NCBI RefSeq assembly: GCF_010731815.2
Contig: NZ_AP022593.1
Coordinates: 2,852,001 to 2,916,000 of the forward strand
Direction of reading: 5' to 3'
Length of the DNA: 64,000 nucleotides
Source of the DNA: Mycolicibacterium arabiense
GTDB taxonomy: Bacteria > Actinomycetota > Actinomycetes > Mycobacteriales > Mycobacteriaceae
Below the pieces are notes generated by a model. The model saw only the letters and a program-made list of their open reading frames with translations. It had not been told where the DNA came from and searched no databases. This document shows, piece by piece, positions 25,681 to 34,783 of this stretch. Both the position numbers and the translations under genes were made by a program. Position 1 is the first letter of the stretch. Each line of letters opens with the position of its first letter.

Positions 25681-26130
25681 TCATCCGCCCTCGGCCAGAC
25701 CGGCCAGCCGGTCGATCGACGCCCGCAATCGCTCCGACGTGGTGGCCCTCGCACGCTCCATCCGGTTCTCATCGGACAGTTCGGACCAGTCGTAGGTGTG
25801 CGTGACACGGGTGCGCTGGGCGTCGATCGGTTCCAGCTGCCACCGCCACAGATGTCCGGGCGGCTCCGCTCCCGGCTCCGACGGGCGCCACGCGATCAGG
25901 CGGCCCTCCTCGAACTCCACGACGTGGTTGTCGCGCTTGGCGTCGATGGTCAGGCCCATCGTGAACACGTCGCCCACCCCGGTGACCCGCTGCCCGGCGT
26001 CGGCCTCGGCGAGGTTGTCGTTGCCGTCCCACCGCGGCTGCTGGGCGGGGTCGGCGATGAGTTCGAAGATCGTCTCGGCGGGGGCGGCGACCTCGCGGCT
26101 CGCGGCGACCACCCTGCTCTCGTCGGCCAT
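25681..26130 (-). CDS. SRPBCC-family protein
   Basis: A 149-residue START-like protein: SREVAAPAETIFELIADPAQ (first strand and helix), WRWQLEPIDAQRTRVTHTYDWS in the strands, and the closing helix ASIDRLAGLAEGG. It is similar in layout to the SRPBCC protein at 13956-14429, including TYDWS. The ligand is probably hydrophobic; no catalytic residues are evident. It lies 130 bp upstream of the methyltransferase on the same strand and is divergent from the DUF1707 gene. Confidence 0.83.
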   Translation of the reverse strand: MADESRVVAASREVAAPAETIFELIADPAQQPRWDGNDNLAEADAGQRVTGVGDVFTMGLTIDAKRDNHVVEFEEGRLIAWRPSEPGAEPPGHLWRWQLEPIDAQRTRVTHTYDWSELSDENRMERARATTSERLRASIDRLAGLAEGG

Positions 26131-26152
26131 GCATCACATTGAACAAGACCCA

Positions 26153-26181
26153 TTGACATTCCATAACTGACATGTCACAGT
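26153..26181 (+). promoter_or_regulatory. Promoter of DUF1707 gene with embedded palindrome
   Basis: TTGACA (26153-26158) and CACAGT (26176-26181) are 17 bp apart. The -10 lacks its first T but keeps A2 and T6. The spacer holds the perfect palindrome TGACATGTCA (26168-26177), which could bind a dimeric regulator. The leader is about 36 nt, with GAGGAG before the ATG. Confidence 0.4.
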
Positions 26182-26223
26182 CGACGCATCAGTCTAGGCA
26201 CCGTCAAGATGAGGAGAGCAGAC

Positions 26224-26673
26224 ATGACCGCTCCCATGACGAACACGTCAGCCGTTCGCGTCGGAGACCGCGATCGCAACCTCACCGCCACCCGACTCGG
26301 CCAAGCGCTCGCCCAGGGCTACCTCGACATGACCGAGTACGAACGCCGGGTCGGATCCGCGTTCGCCGCTCAGTCCCGGGGCGACCTCGACGCCCTGCTC
26401 ACCGACCTGCCCGTGCACCGGATGCGGCTCGACGACCCCGCTCGACGCGCCGCCCGGGAATCGGCCGCCCGGCTCTGGCTGCGCCTGCACCTGGCCGCCT
26501 ACGCGCTGATGGTCGTCGTCGTGCTGACCGTCTGGCTGGCCGTCGCCCTGTCCGGCGGAACGTGGTACTTCTGGCCCATCTGGCCGATCCTCGGCGCCGG
26601 GATCGGCGTCGTCGGCCACGTGATCCCGGCCAGGTTCGCGGTCCGCTCACCCGGCTGCCGACGCGCTCCATAG
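26224..26673 (+). CDS. DUF1707 (SHOCT-like) protein with two-helix membrane domain
   Basis: A 149-residue protein. The N-terminal DUF1707 domain is RVGDRDRNLTATRLGQALAQ followed by GYLDMTEYERRVGSAFAA, present in many actinobacterial proteins of unknown function. The C-terminal part has two transmembrane helices (LHLAAYALMVVVVLTVWLAV, then YFWPIWPILGAGIGVVGHVI). It is probably an inner-membrane protein with a cytoplasmic DUF1707 head. ATG 26224 is preceded by GAGGAG (26210-26215). It lies just upstream of the Mrp operon and might be cotranscribed, but a separate -10 lies between. Confidence 0.85.
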   Translation: MTAPMTNTSAVRVGDRDRNLTATRLGQALAQGYLDMTEYERRVGSAFAAQSRGDLDALLTDLPVHRMRLDDPARRAARESAARLWLRLHLAAYALMVVVVLTVWLAVALSGGTWYFWPIWPILGAGIGVVGHVIPARFAVRSPGCRRAP

Positions 26674-26731
26674 CATCCCGGTCGGCCCGGGCCGCACGTC
26701 ACGGCCAACGGGTCGCATCGGTTCCGGTCCG

Positions 26732-26755
26732 TAAACTGGACGGCGACAAGTCCAG
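26732..26755 (+). promoter_or_regulatory. Candidate -10 and leader hairpin of the mrp operon
   Basis: TAAACT (26732-26737) is a plausible -10, giving a leader of about 53 nt. CTGGAC (26736-26741) and GTCCAG (26750-26755) are perfectly complementary around an 8-nt loop and would sit at the very 5' end of the mRNA. The function is unknown. Confidence 0.35.
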
Positions 26756-26796
26756 CCAACAGCATCGACGGCTGACACCCCGATAGACGGAGTGCC

Positions 26797-29691
26797 ATGC
26801 TCGCCATTCTCCTCGCCCACGCGGCCGCCGCCGTCGTGGCGCCGCTGTTGGTGCGCCGGTGGGGCCGACGGGCGTTCCATCCCCTGGCACTCGTGCCGCT
26901 GGGCTCCCTGGTCTGGGTCGCCACGAACTGGCCGGGGGCCGGTGAGCAGACCGTCCACCTCGAGTGGGTGCCCGAGCTGTCGATGGACGTCACGCTGCGG
27001 TTCGATGCGCTCGCCGCCGTGATGAGCGTGCTGGTGCTGGCAATCGGCGCGCTGGTGCTCTTCTACTGCGCCGAGTACTTCCACCACCACGACGGCCACA
27101 CCGAGAACCGGCTGCCCAGCTTCGCCGCCGAACTGGTCGCGTTCTCCGGCGCCATGTTCGGGCTCGTCGTCAGCGACAACATGCTGCTGCTGTACCTGTT
27201 CTGGGAACTGACCACGGTGCTGTCGTTCCTGTTGGTCGGCCACTACGCCGAACGCGCGACGAGCAGGCGCGCCGCCGTCCAAGCCCTGCTCGTCACCACG
27301 GCGGGTGGGTTGGCGATGCTCGTCGGCGTCATCGTGCTCGGCGAGGCTGCGGGGACCTACCTGCTCTCCGAGCTGATCGCCGCGCCGCCGACCGGTACCG
27401 CCGTGACGGTCGGCGCACTCCTCGTCCTCGTCGGCGCGCTGTCGAAGTCCGCGATCGTGCCGCTGCACTTCTGGTTGCCCGGCGCGATGGCCGCACCCAC
27501 ACCCGTGAGCGCGTACCTGCATGCGGCCGCCATGGTCAAGGCCGGTGTCTACCTGATCGCCCGCATGACACCGGGTTTCGCCGACTCACCTGGCTGGCGG
27601 CCGACCATCGTGGTCCTCGGGCTGGCCACCATGTTGCTGGCCGGCTGGCGCGCCGTCCGCGAATACGACCTCAAGCTGATCCTCGCGTTCGGCACCGTCA
27701 GCCAGCTCGGGCTGATCACCGTCATGGTCGGCACGGGCGGGCGCGACGTGATGCTCGCCGGGCTCGCGATGCTGTGCGCGCACGCGATGTTCAAGGCGGC
27801 CCTGTTCATGGTGGTGGGCATCATCGACCACGCCACCGGCACCCGCGACATCCGCCGGCTGGGCTGGCTCGGCGACCGGCACCGTCCACTGCTGATCATC
27901 GGCATCGGCGGTGCCGCCAGCATGGCCGCCCTGCCACCCTTCTTCGGCTTCATCGCCAAGGAGGCAGACCTCGAGACGATCCTGCACAGCGCGTCACTGG
28001 GGTCGGCCGCGCCCTGGGTGCTGGCGGGCATCGTGGTCGGGTCGGTCTTCACCACCATCTACAGCCTGCGCTTCGTCTACGGCGCGTTCGCCCGCAAGGG
28101 CAGGACCGAGCCGAGCACCCGCGTCGCCGAGATGCACCGCCCGCCGGCTGCCTTCCTGGTCGCTCCGGGCGTGCTGGCCGCCGCGGGCCTGGTGTTCGGC
28201 ATATGGCCCACCGGGCTCGATCACGTCCTGGCCGACTACGCCGACACCGTGCCGTATGGCGACGACGGCTACCACCTCGCGCTCTGGCACGGCGTCAACC
28301 TGCCGCTGCTGCTGTCGGTCCTGGTGCTGGCGTCCGGCATCGCGGCGTTCTTCGCGCGCGGACGGCTGCGGCGCGTCCGCCTCGGTTACCTGCCGCTGGG
28401 CAACGCGGACCGCATCTACGACGCCGTGATCCGTGGCATCGACATGGCGGCGGTGCGCCTGACCGCCTCCACGCAGCGCGGATCGATCCCCGCCACGCAG
28501 TCGGTGATCCTGCTGACGCTGGTGCTGCTCCCGATCTCGATGCTGGTGCTCGGCGCGCGCAACCGCCCGGAGCTGGCGCTGTGGGACTCCCCGCTGCAGG
28601 TCGTGGTCGGGCTGATCATCCTGGCGGCCGCGCTCGCCGCAACGGTGATGCGCAACCGCCTCGCGGCGGTCCTCGTGGTCGGGGTCAGCGGCTACGGCTG
28701 CGGCGTCATCTTCGTCTTCCATGGTGCGCCCGATCTGGCGCTCACCCAGTTCCTGGTCGAGACCTTGACCCTGGTGGTGTTCGTGCTCGTCCTGCGCACG
28801 CTGCCCGCCGAGGCGGAGCGGTCCACCGTCACGCGCCACCGGCTGCCTCGGGCCGCGCTCGCACTGGCCGTCGGAGCGTCGGTCACGACGCTGGCGGTGT
28901 TCGCGATGGCGGCACGCACCACCACCCCGATCGCGGAGCTGCTGCCCGACGCCGCCTACTACCGCGGCCAGGGCGCCAACACCGTCAACGTCCTGCTCGT
29001 CGACATCCGCGCGTGGGACACGATGGGCGAGATCTCGGTGCTGCTGGTGGCGGCGACCGGTGTCGCGTCGATGGTGTTCCGCGACAGGCGATTCGGCGCC
29101 GCACCGCGGGTGGCCGACGCCGGCCAACCCGACATCGGCCGCATCCCCGTGCTGCCGACCAGCCCCGCCGTCGGCGAGATCACCTGGCTGCGCGGCAGCG
29201 AGCTGCGCGATCCGCGCTACCGCTCCCTGGTGCTCGAGGTCGCAACGCGCATCATCTTCCCGCTCATCATGGTGCTGTCGGCATACTTCTTCTTCGCCGG
29301 TCACAACACCCCCGGCGGCGGCTTCGCGGGTGGCCTGACCGCGGGTCTGGCGCTGGTGCTGCGCTACCTGGCGGGCGGTCGCTACGAACTGGGCGAGGCG
29401 CTGCCGTTGGACGCGGGCAAGATCCTCGGCGCCGGCCTCGCGCTGTCGGCGGGCACGGCGGTGGCCTCGCTGTTGCTGGGCGCGCCGGTGCTGTCCTCTG
29501 CGGTGATCCAGTTCGACGTGCCCGTCCTGGGGTCGGTCAAGTTCGTTACCGCGCTGTTCTTCGATCTCGGCGTCTACCTGATCGTGGTTGGGCTCGTCCT
29601 CGACGTCCTGCGCAGTCTCGGCGCGCGCGTCGACGAGGAGATGGCCGAGCAGGTCGAGCGGTCCCGGCAGTCGCGGGCGGTGAGCCGATGA
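26797..29691 (+). CDS. mrpA: Na+/H+ antiporter subunit A with fused MrpB domain
   Basis: A 964-residue membrane protein, the main ion-translocating subunit of the multi-subunit Mrp (Mnh/Sha) cation:proton antiporter. Residues 1-640 are the NuoL/ND5-like core (LFWELTTVLSFLLVGHY, LSKSAIVPLHFWLPGAM, YLHAAAMVKAGVYL, SQLGLITVMVG). The middle is the MrpA-specific domain (GAPDLALTQFLVETL). The last 140 residues are a complete MrpB domain (FFFAGHNTPGGGFAGGL), so no separate mrpB is needed. ATGA overlap with mrpC starts a six-gene chain of 4-bp overlaps. It exports Na+ (and possibly K+) using the proton gradient and supports alkaline and salt tolerance. Confidence 0.96.
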   Translation: MLAILLAHAAAAVVAPLLVRRWGRRAFHPLALVPLGSLVWVATNWPGAGEQTVHLEWVPELSMDVTLRFDALAAVMSVLVLAIGALVLFYCAEYFHHHDGHTENRLPSFAAELVAFSGAMFGLVVSDNMLLLYLFWELTTVLSFLLVGHYAERATSRRAAVQALLVTTAGGLAMLVGVIVLGEAAGTYLLSELIAAPPTGTAVTVGALLVLVGALSKSAIVPLHFWLPGAMAAPTPVSAYLHAAAMVKAGVYLIARMTPGFADSPGWRPTIVVLGLATMLLAGWRAVREYDLKLILAFGTVSQLGLITVMVGTGGRDVMLAGLAMLCAHAMFKAALFMVVGIIDHATGTRDIRRLGWLGDRHRPLLIIGIGGAASMAALPPFFGFIAKEADLETILHSASLGSAAPWVLAGIVVGSVFTTIYSLRFVYGAFARKGRTEPSTRVAEMHRPPAAFLVAPGVLAAAGLVFGIWPTGLDHVLADYADTVPYGDDGYHLALWHGVNLPLLLSVLVLASGIAAFFARGRLRRVRLGYLPLGNADRIYDAVIRGIDMAAVRLTASTQRGSIPATQSVILLTLVLLPISMLVLGARNRPELALWDSPLQVVVGLIILAAALAATVMRNRLAAVLVVGVSGYGCGVIFVFHGAPDLALTQFLVETLTLVVFVLVLRTLPAEAERSTVTRHRLPRAALALAVGASVTTLAVFAMAARTTTPIAELLPDAAYYRGQGANTVNVLLVDIRAWDTMGEISVLLVAATGVASMVFRDRRFGAAPRVADAGQPDIGRIPVLPTSPAVGEITWLRGSELRDPRYRSLVLEVATRIIFPLIMVLSAYFFFAGHNTPGGGFAGGLTAGLALVLRYLAGGRYELGEALPLDAGKILGAGLALSAGTAVASLLLGAPVLSSAVIQFDVPVLGSVKFVTALFFDLGVYLIVVGLVLDVLRSLGARVDEEMAEQVERSRQSRAVSR

Positions 29692-30152
29692 ACGTCACGT
29701 ACCTGATCCCGCTCATCCTGATCGGCGGGCTCACCAGCGCCGGCGTGTACCTCCTGCTCGAGCGCAACCTGACCCGAATGCTGTTGGGTCTGCTGCTCAC
29801 CGGCAACGCGGTGAACCTGCTGATCCTCACCGTCGGAGGCCCATCGGGGAACCCGCCGATCCGCGGCCGCACCTCCGACGGCGAGACCATGACCGCCGAT
29901 CCGCTAGCCCAGGGCATGATCCTGACCGCCATCGTCATCTCGATGGGCATCGCCGCGTTCGTGCTGGCGCTGACCTACCGTTCCTACCGACTCTCCCGCG
30001 AGGAGGACGTCGCCAACGACCTCGAGGACACCCGCGTCTCGCAGCGCTCGGACTTCGCACTCGACGAGGACCGGCCCGAGCACGTGCCGTCGAAGGACAC
30101 CGACGCACCCGACGAACTCGACGCGCTGCCCGGGCACGAGGGGTCGCGATGA
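29688..30152 (+). CDS. mrpC: Na+/H+ antiporter subunit C
   Basis: A 154-residue NuoK/ND4L-like membrane subunit. Three transmembrane helices occupy residues 3-22, 28-48 and about 72-98 (GMILTAIVISMGIAAFVLAL). The first helix is followed by NLTRMLLGLLLTGNAVNLL, the family signature. The C-terminal 50 residues are acidic and longer than in Bacillus MrpC (DEDRPEHVPSKDTDAPDELD), a cytoplasmic tail of unknown role. Its start and stop overlap its neighbours by ATGA. Confidence 0.95.
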   Translation: MNVTYLIPLILIGGLTSAGVYLLLERNLTRMLLGLLLTGNAVNLLILTVGGPSGNPPIRGRTSDGETMTADPLAQGMILTAIVISMGIAAFVLALTYRSYRLSREEDVANDLEDTRVSQRSDFALDEDRPEHVPSKDTDAPDELDALPGHEGSR

Positions 30153-31756
30153 GTTCGCTCGCAGCCGTCCTCACGCCGCTGCCCGTGTTGATCCCGACAC
30201 TGGCCGCGGCCGCCACGCTGCTCGCCGGGCGCCGACCGCGTCTGCAGCGCACGATCGCGGTGCTCGCGCTGACGGCGGTCGTCGCGGTGTGCGCGGGGCT
30301 CGTTCACCTCGCCGACCGGGACGGCACCATTGCGCTGCACGTGGGCGGCTGGGGTCAATCGGTGACGGGCATGGGCCCGCTGGGCATCACGCTCGTGGTC
30401 GACCGACTCTCGGCGCTAATGCTGCTGGTGTCGTCGATCGTGCTGCTCGCGGTGGTGTTCTACGCCATCGGCCAGGGCATCCGCGACGGCGACGAACGCC
30501 AGCCCGTCTCGATCTTCCTGCCCACGTACCTGGTGCTGTCGGCGGGCGTCTGCACGGCGTTCCTCGCCGGTGACCTGTTCAACCTGTTCGTCGGGTTCGA
30601 GGTGCTGCTGTCGGCGAGCTTCGTACTGCTGACGATCGGCGCCAGCACCGAGCGGGTGCGGGCCGGCATCGCCTACGTCATGGTGTCGATGGTGTCGTCG
30701 CTGATCTTCCTGATCGGGCTGGCGCTGATCTACGCCGCGACCGGCACGCTGAACCTCGCCGAACTCGCGGTGCGCCTCGACGACGTTCCCGAGGGCACGC
30801 GCAGCGCGATGTTCGCCGTCCTGCTGGTGGCGTTCGGCATCAAGGCCGCGGTGTTCCCGCTCTCGACGTGGCTGCCCGACTCGTACCCCACGGCTCCCGC
30901 GCCCGTCACCGCCGTGTTCGCCGGTCTGCTCACCAAGGTCGGCGTGTACGCGATCATCCGGGCGCACTCGCTGCTCTTCCCGGGCGGCGCCATGGACCGC
31001 GTGCTGCTGGTCGCCGCGCTGCTGACGATGCTGGTCGGCATCCTCGGCGCGCTCGCGCAGAGTGACATCAAGCGACTGCTGTCGTTCACGCTGGTGAGCC
31101 ACATCGGGTACATGGTGTTCGGCATCGCCCTGTCCAACGAGTTGGGCATGTCGGGCGCCATCTACTACGTCGCCCACCACATCGTCGTGCAGACCACGCT
31201 GTTCCTCGTCGTCGGCCTCATCGAGCGCCAAGCCGGTGCCTCGACGTTCCAACGACTGGGCGGACTGGCCGCCGCCAGCCCCCTGCTGGCCTTCGTCTTC
31301 CTGGTGCCCGCGCTGAATCTCGGCGGCATTCCCCCGTTCTCGGGGTTCATCGGCAAGGTGGCCCTGCTCGAGGCCGGTGTGCAGGACGCGTCGGTGCTGG
31401 CTTGGGTGCTGGTCGGCGGCGGCGTCGTCACCAGCCTGCTGACGCTGTACGCGATGGCGCGGGTGTGGACCAAGGCGTTCTGGCGGGCGCGTGCCGACGC
31501 ACCCGAGGGCGCGATGTCGGCGGCCGCGCCGTCGGCGCTATTGCACGACGACGAGGACGCCGTGTTCGCCGACCGCGACGACGTCGGGCGGATGCCCGTG
31601 GGCATGGTGCTGCCCACCGCGGCGCTGATCGCGGTCGGTCTGGCGCTGACGGTGTTCGCGGGGCCCATCTTCGCCTACAGCGAGCGGTCGTCCGACGAGG
31701 TGCTCGACCGGGGGCAGTACATCTCCGCAGTCCTCGGTGCGGGCGTGGTGCCATGA
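30149..31756 (+). CDS. mrpD: Na+/H+ antiporter subunit D
   Basis: A 535-residue NuoN/NuoM-like proton-translocating subunit with about 14 transmembrane helices. Diagnostic segments are FVGFEVLLSASFVLLTIGA, FGIKAAVFPLSTWLPDSYPT, VFAGLLTKVGVYAI, and SDIKRLLSFTLVSHIGYM. Lysines in the helix of GIKAAVFPLSTW and the LTKVG region correspond to the proton-path residues conserved in complex I subunits. ATGA overlap on both sides makes it stoichiometrically coupled to mrpC and mrpE. Confidence 0.95.
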   Translation: MSSLAAVLTPLPVLIPTLAAAATLLAGRRPRLQRTIAVLALTAVVAVCAGLVHLADRDGTIALHVGGWGQSVTGMGPLGITLVVDRLSALMLLVSSIVLLAVVFYAIGQGIRDGDERQPVSIFLPTYLVLSAGVCTAFLAGDLFNLFVGFEVLLSASFVLLTIGASTERVRAGIAYVMVSMVSSLIFLIGLALIYAATGTLNLAELAVRLDDVPEGTRSAMFAVLLVAFGIKAAVFPLSTWLPDSYPTAPAPVTAVFAGLLTKVGVYAIIRAHSLLFPGGAMDRVLLVAALLTMLVGILGALAQSDIKRLLSFTLVSHIGYMVFGIALSNELGMSGAIYYVAHHIVVQTTLFLVVGLIERQAGASTFQRLGGLAAASPLLAFVFLVPALNLGGIPPFSGFIGKVALLEAGVQDASVLAWVLVGGGVVTSLLTLYAMARVWTKAFWRARADAPEGAMSAAAPSALLHDDEDAVFADRDDVGRMPVGMVLPTAALIAVGLALTVFAGPIFAYSERSSDEVLDRGQYISAVLGAGVVP

Positions 31757-32352
31757 CCGCGCGCCTGAAGAACCGGTGGCCGCTGCGCAAGGTGATCCTG
31801 CGGGCGTGGGTGCTGTGCTGGCTGATGCTGGTGTGGGTGCTGCTGTGGGGCGACGTGTCGGCGGCCAACGTGCTCAGCGGCCTGCTGGTGGGGCTGTTGA
31901 TCACCGTGCTGCTGCCGCTGCCACCGGTGCCCATCGAGGGTCGACTGCACCCGTTGTCGTTGCTGCGCTTGGTGATTCAAGTCGCGTACTACCTGGTGAT
32001 GTCGTCCATCCAGGTCGCGTGGCTGGCGATCAGGCCGGGGCCGCCGCCCCGCACGGCGGTCCTGCGCGCGCACCTCGCGTTGAAGTCCGACCTGGTGCTC
32101 GCGCTCGCGGTCAACATCATGAACCTCATCCCCGGCGGCATCGTGTTGGAGATCGACCAGACCCGGCGCCTCATCTACGTCCACGTTCTCGACGTCGGCA
32201 CCGACCGCGGGGTGAACCGGTTCTACCACCAGGTCGCCGAGGTGGAGCGCCTACTGATCGCGACGTTCGAACGCGAGGCGCACTGGCGGCCTTCGGACGA
32301 GCGCTCGCTCGAGGACTCGGACGACGCAGCAGAGCGGGAGGCCGACGCATGA
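31753..32352 (+). CDS. mrpE: Na+/H+ antiporter subunit E
   Basis: A 199-residue MrpE. Two or three N-terminal transmembrane helices (WVLCWLMLVWVLLWGDVS, ANVLSGLLVGLLITVLLPL, VIQVAYYLVMSSIQVAWLAI) precede a soluble C-terminal domain with LALAVNIMNLIPGGIVLEID, the family signature. The tail is acidic. MrpE is required for assembly or full activity in other bacteria; it is not thought to carry ions itself. It is coupled by ATGA overlaps. Confidence 0.94.
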   Translation: MTARLKNRWPLRKVILRAWVLCWLMLVWVLLWGDVSAANVLSGLLVGLLITVLLPLPPVPIEGRLHPLSLLRLVIQVAYYLVMSSIQVAWLAIRPGPPPRTAVLRAHLALKSDLVLALAVNIMNLIPGGIVLEIDQTRRLIYVHVLDVGTDRGVNRFYHQVAEVERLLIATFEREAHWRPSDERSLEDSDDAAEREADA

Positions 32353-32624
32353 ACACGGTATGGGTCATCGCAGCGGTCCTGCTGACCGCCGCCGCCACCA
32401 TCACGATGTACCGCCTGCTGGCCGGGCCGGGCACGCTGGACCGCCTGGTCGCGCTCGACACGTTCGTGGCGGTGACGATGTGTGCGATCGGCACGTGGGC
32501 CGCGTTCAGCCTCGACACCACGGTGACCTACAGCTTGACCGCGCTCGCGCTGATCAGCTTCGTCGGGTCGGTCAGCGTCGCCCGCTTCCGCGTGCGCGAC
32601 CGCGACGAGAGGAGCGATCGGTGA
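32349..32624 (+). CDS. mrpF: Na+/H+ antiporter subunit F
   Basis: A 91-residue small membrane protein with three transmembrane helices (residues 3-20, 34-54, 60-80). The MYRLLAGPGTLDRLVALDTF segment is the MrpF/PhaF signature. It interacts with the other hydrophobic subunits in the complex. ATGA overlap with mrpE and GTGA overlap with mrpG. Confidence 0.93.
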   Translation: MNTVWVIAAVLLTAAATITMYRLLAGPGTLDRLVALDTFVAVTMCAIGTWAAFSLDTTVTYSLTALALISFVGSVSVARFRVRDRDERSDR

Positions 32625-32974
32625 ACGTGCTCGACGTCCTGGCCGGCGTGCTGGTGCTGGGCGGATCGGTGTTCGCGCTGACCGCGGCGATCGGCGTGGT
32701 CCGCTTCCCGGACACGTTGTCGCGCATGCACGCCGCCACCAAACCTCAGGTACTCGGGCTGCTGCTCGTGCTGGCCGGGGCGGCCATCCGGCTGCGGGGG
32801 CACCCCGACGTCGGCATGGTGATCCTCACCGGGCTGTTCACCGTGATCACCGCGCCGGTCGTCGCGAACCGCGTCGGCCAGCTCGCGTACCGGGAGCAGG
32901 CCTTCCGCGACGACCTCCTGCTGCGCGACGAGATCGCCCAGCGCGACGAGACCGCGCGCCGCAACGACGCCTGA
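32621..32974 (+). CDS. mrpG: Na+/H+ antiporter subunit G
   Basis: A 117-residue protein with three transmembrane helices (residues 4-24, 43-60, 66-86). GVVRFPDTLSRMHAATKPQVLG is the MrpG/PhaG motif. The last 30 residues are charged and cytoplasmic. The GTG start overlaps the mrpF stop. It is the final gene of the operon, and the convergent LON-domain gene ends 13 bp further on. Confidence 0.94.
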   Translation: MNVLDVLAGVLVLGGSVFALTAAIGVVRFPDTLSRMHAATKPQVLGLLLVLAGAAIRLRGHPDVGMVILTGLFTVITAPVVANRVGQLAYREQAFRDDLLLRDEIAQRDETARRNDA

Positions 32975-32987
32975 TCAGCAGGCCCGG

Positions 32988-33638
32988 TCAGTCCTCGGCG
33001 GTCGGGGCGTCCAGCTCGAATTCGATCATCGCCGTGAGGGTTTCGACCGCCTCGCTCAACGCCTCGAGACGATCGGCGGCCGACGGCGCGGCGAGCACCG
33101 AGTACCGGTCGGCCTGACCCATCGGCACGCGAGCGGCCAACGCATACAGGCGCTTTCCGGCGTCGTCGCCGGGTTCAGGCTCGCCGAGCAGCTCGCGCTT
33201 GGGCGGCAGGACCTTGTCCTGCGAGTCCGCCAACCGTTCGAACACCGCCATGACCCGGTTCTCGACGTCCTCGATGTCGGCACCGCTGACGGCTCTGCCC
33301 GGTTCGTCGGGCCACGGCTCGACCGACGCCCGCGGATACGGTTCGTCGTCGTGCCAGCGTTCGACCCGGATGCGCCCGCGCATCTCGCAGAGGATCCGGT
33401 AGCGGCCGTCGCCCTGATCGTCGGCCTCGACGACGTGCGCCAGCGTGCCGACGTCGAGGCGGCGGTCACCGCCCCCGACCTCGCGGCCTGCCTCGATCAG
33501 CACGACGCCGAACTCGCGGTCGCCGGCCAGGCAGTCCCGCACCAACGCCGAGTAGCGCGGTTCGAAGATCCGCAGCGGCAGGTCCTCGCCGGGCAGTCGG
33601 ACGGACTCCAGCGGGAACATCGGCAAGGGAGAACTCAT
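32988..33638 (-). CDS. LON substrate-binding-domain protein (PUA-like)
   Basis: A 216-residue stand-alone LON N-terminal domain protein without ATPase or protease parts (Rv0434 family). PMFPLESVRLPGEDLPLRIFEP is the typical first strand (given as PMFPLESVRLPG then EDLPLRIFEP), and FGVVLIEAGREVGGGDRR follows. Its role is unknown; cereblon-like substrate recognition has been suggested for other stand-alone LON domains. ATG 33638 overlaps the upstream ligase stop by one base (TGATG). It is the last gene of the DUF3263-virR-sodC-ligase operon. Confidence 0.88.
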   Translation of the reverse strand: MSSPLPMFPLESVRLPGEDLPLRIFEPRYSALVRDCLAGDREFGVVLIEAGREVGGGDRRLDVGTLAHVVEADDQGDGRYRILCEMRGRIRVERWHDDEPYPRASVEPWPDEPGRAVSGADIEDVENRVMAVFERLADSQDKVLPPKRELLGEPEPGDDAGKRLYALAARVPMGQADRYSVLAAPSAADRLEALSEAVETLTAMIEFELDAPTAED

Positions 33639-34783
33639 CACAGCTCCAGCTCTGCGACGAGCGCGTCCACCACGGCCCGCAGGTCGCCGTCGTGCTCTTC
33701 GGCGACCCGGCGCTGACGTTGGTAGGACGCCCCGGTGGCATAGATGTTGGACACTGCGGCGAGTTCGTCGGCGCAGCCCAACGACTTCGCCACCGGCTCG
33801 AGCCGATTCAGGATGTCGTCGAGGTCCTCGGTGACCAGACGCTCGTTGCTGTCCTCGTCGAGGATGATCACCGCGTCGAGGCCGTATCGCGCAGCGCGCC
33901 ACTTGTTCTCCTGCACGTGCCACGGCGGCATCGTGGGAAGGTGCTCGCCGGCTTCGAGCCTGCGGTCGAGGTCGACGATGAGGCAGTGCGTCAGAGCGAC
34001 CAGCGCGCCGAGTTCGGCGATGTTCGAGACCCCGTCGAAGATTCGGACCTCGACCGTGCCCAGGTGGGGCGAAGGCCGTATGTCCCAACGGATCTCGTTC
34101 ATGTGGTCGATGATGCCGGTCTTCTTCTGATCGTAGACGAACTGCTCGAACTGCGACCACTCCTGGAAGTGGAACGGTAGACCGGCCGTCGGCAGCTGCT
34201 GGAACATCATCGCGCGGTTGCTGGCGTAGCCGGTGTCGCCGCCCGCCCAGTAGGGCGACGACGACGACAGCGCGAGCAGGTGCGGGTACTGGTTGAGCAG
34301 CGAGGTGATGATCGGCATCACCTTGTGCGCCGAAGAGATCCCGACGTGTACGTGCACGCCCCAGATGAGCATCTGCCTGCCCCACCACTGGGTGCGCTTG
34401 ATCAGCTCGGCGTAGCGCGGCGCGTCGGTCAGCTGTTCGGCCGACCACTCGGCGAACGGGTGCGTGCCCGCGCAGAACAGCTCCATGCCGCGGTCGCGCA
34501 CGATCTTGCGCGCGGGCGCGAGCGTGGCCCGTAGATCGTCCATCGCCTCGGCCGAGTTGTCGCAGATGCCGGTGACGACCTCGACGGTGTTGCGCAGCAG
34601 TTCCTTGTGGACGCGCGGGCTTTCGCCGATCTCCGCGATGACGGCGGCGGCTTCGTTGCTCAGTTCACGGGTCTCGGGGTCGACGAGCGCGAACTCCCAT
34701 TCGACGCCGATCGTCGGCCGCGCCGATCCCTTGAAGTCGATGCGCTGCGGTCGGACCGGAGCCTTACTGGCCGGAGATGACAC
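33638..34783 (-). CDS. Glutamate-cysteine ligase-like carboxylate-amine ligase (YbdK family)
   Basis: A 381-residue ATP-dependent ligase of the GCS2 family. [20 protein letters not shown] carries the ATP/Mg-binding Glu pair, [11 protein letters not shown] is the second core motif, and EVRIFDGVS closes the site. Mycobacteria use EgtA for gamma-glutamylcysteine in ergothioneine and make mycothiol by another route, so the true substrate of this enzyme (Rv0433 family) is uncertain. GTG 34783 gives the family's length of about 376; the ORF is open to 34810. Either start overlaps the sodC stop. Confidence 0.87.
   Translation of the reverse strand: MSSPASKAPVRPQRIDFKGSARPTIGVEWEFALVDPETRELSNEAAAVIAEIGESPRVHKELLRNTVEVVTGICDNSAEAMDDLRATLAPARKIVRDRGMELFCAGTHPFAEWSAEQLTDAPRYAELIKRTQWWGRQMLIWGVHVHVGISSAHKVMPIITSLLNQYPHLLALSSSSPYWAGGDTGYASNRAMMFQQLPTAGLPFHFQEWSQFEQFVYDQKKTGIIDHMNEIRWDIRPSPHLGTVEVRIFDGVSNIAELGALVALTHCLIVDLDRRLEAGEHLPTMPPWHVQENKWRAARYGLDAVIILDEDSNERLVTEDLDDILNRLEPVAKSLGCADELAAVSNIYATGASYQRQRRVAEEHDGDLRAVVDALVAELEL

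Noticed and set aside
26164..26789. A tRNA or small RNA between the SRPBCC gene and the mrp operon
   Set aside because: Only short hairpins are visible; there is no cloverleaf or known sRNA pattern.
26797..32974. Missing mrpB in the antiporter operon
   Set aside because: A full MrpB domain (GHNTPGGGF motif) is fused to the C-terminus of MrpA.
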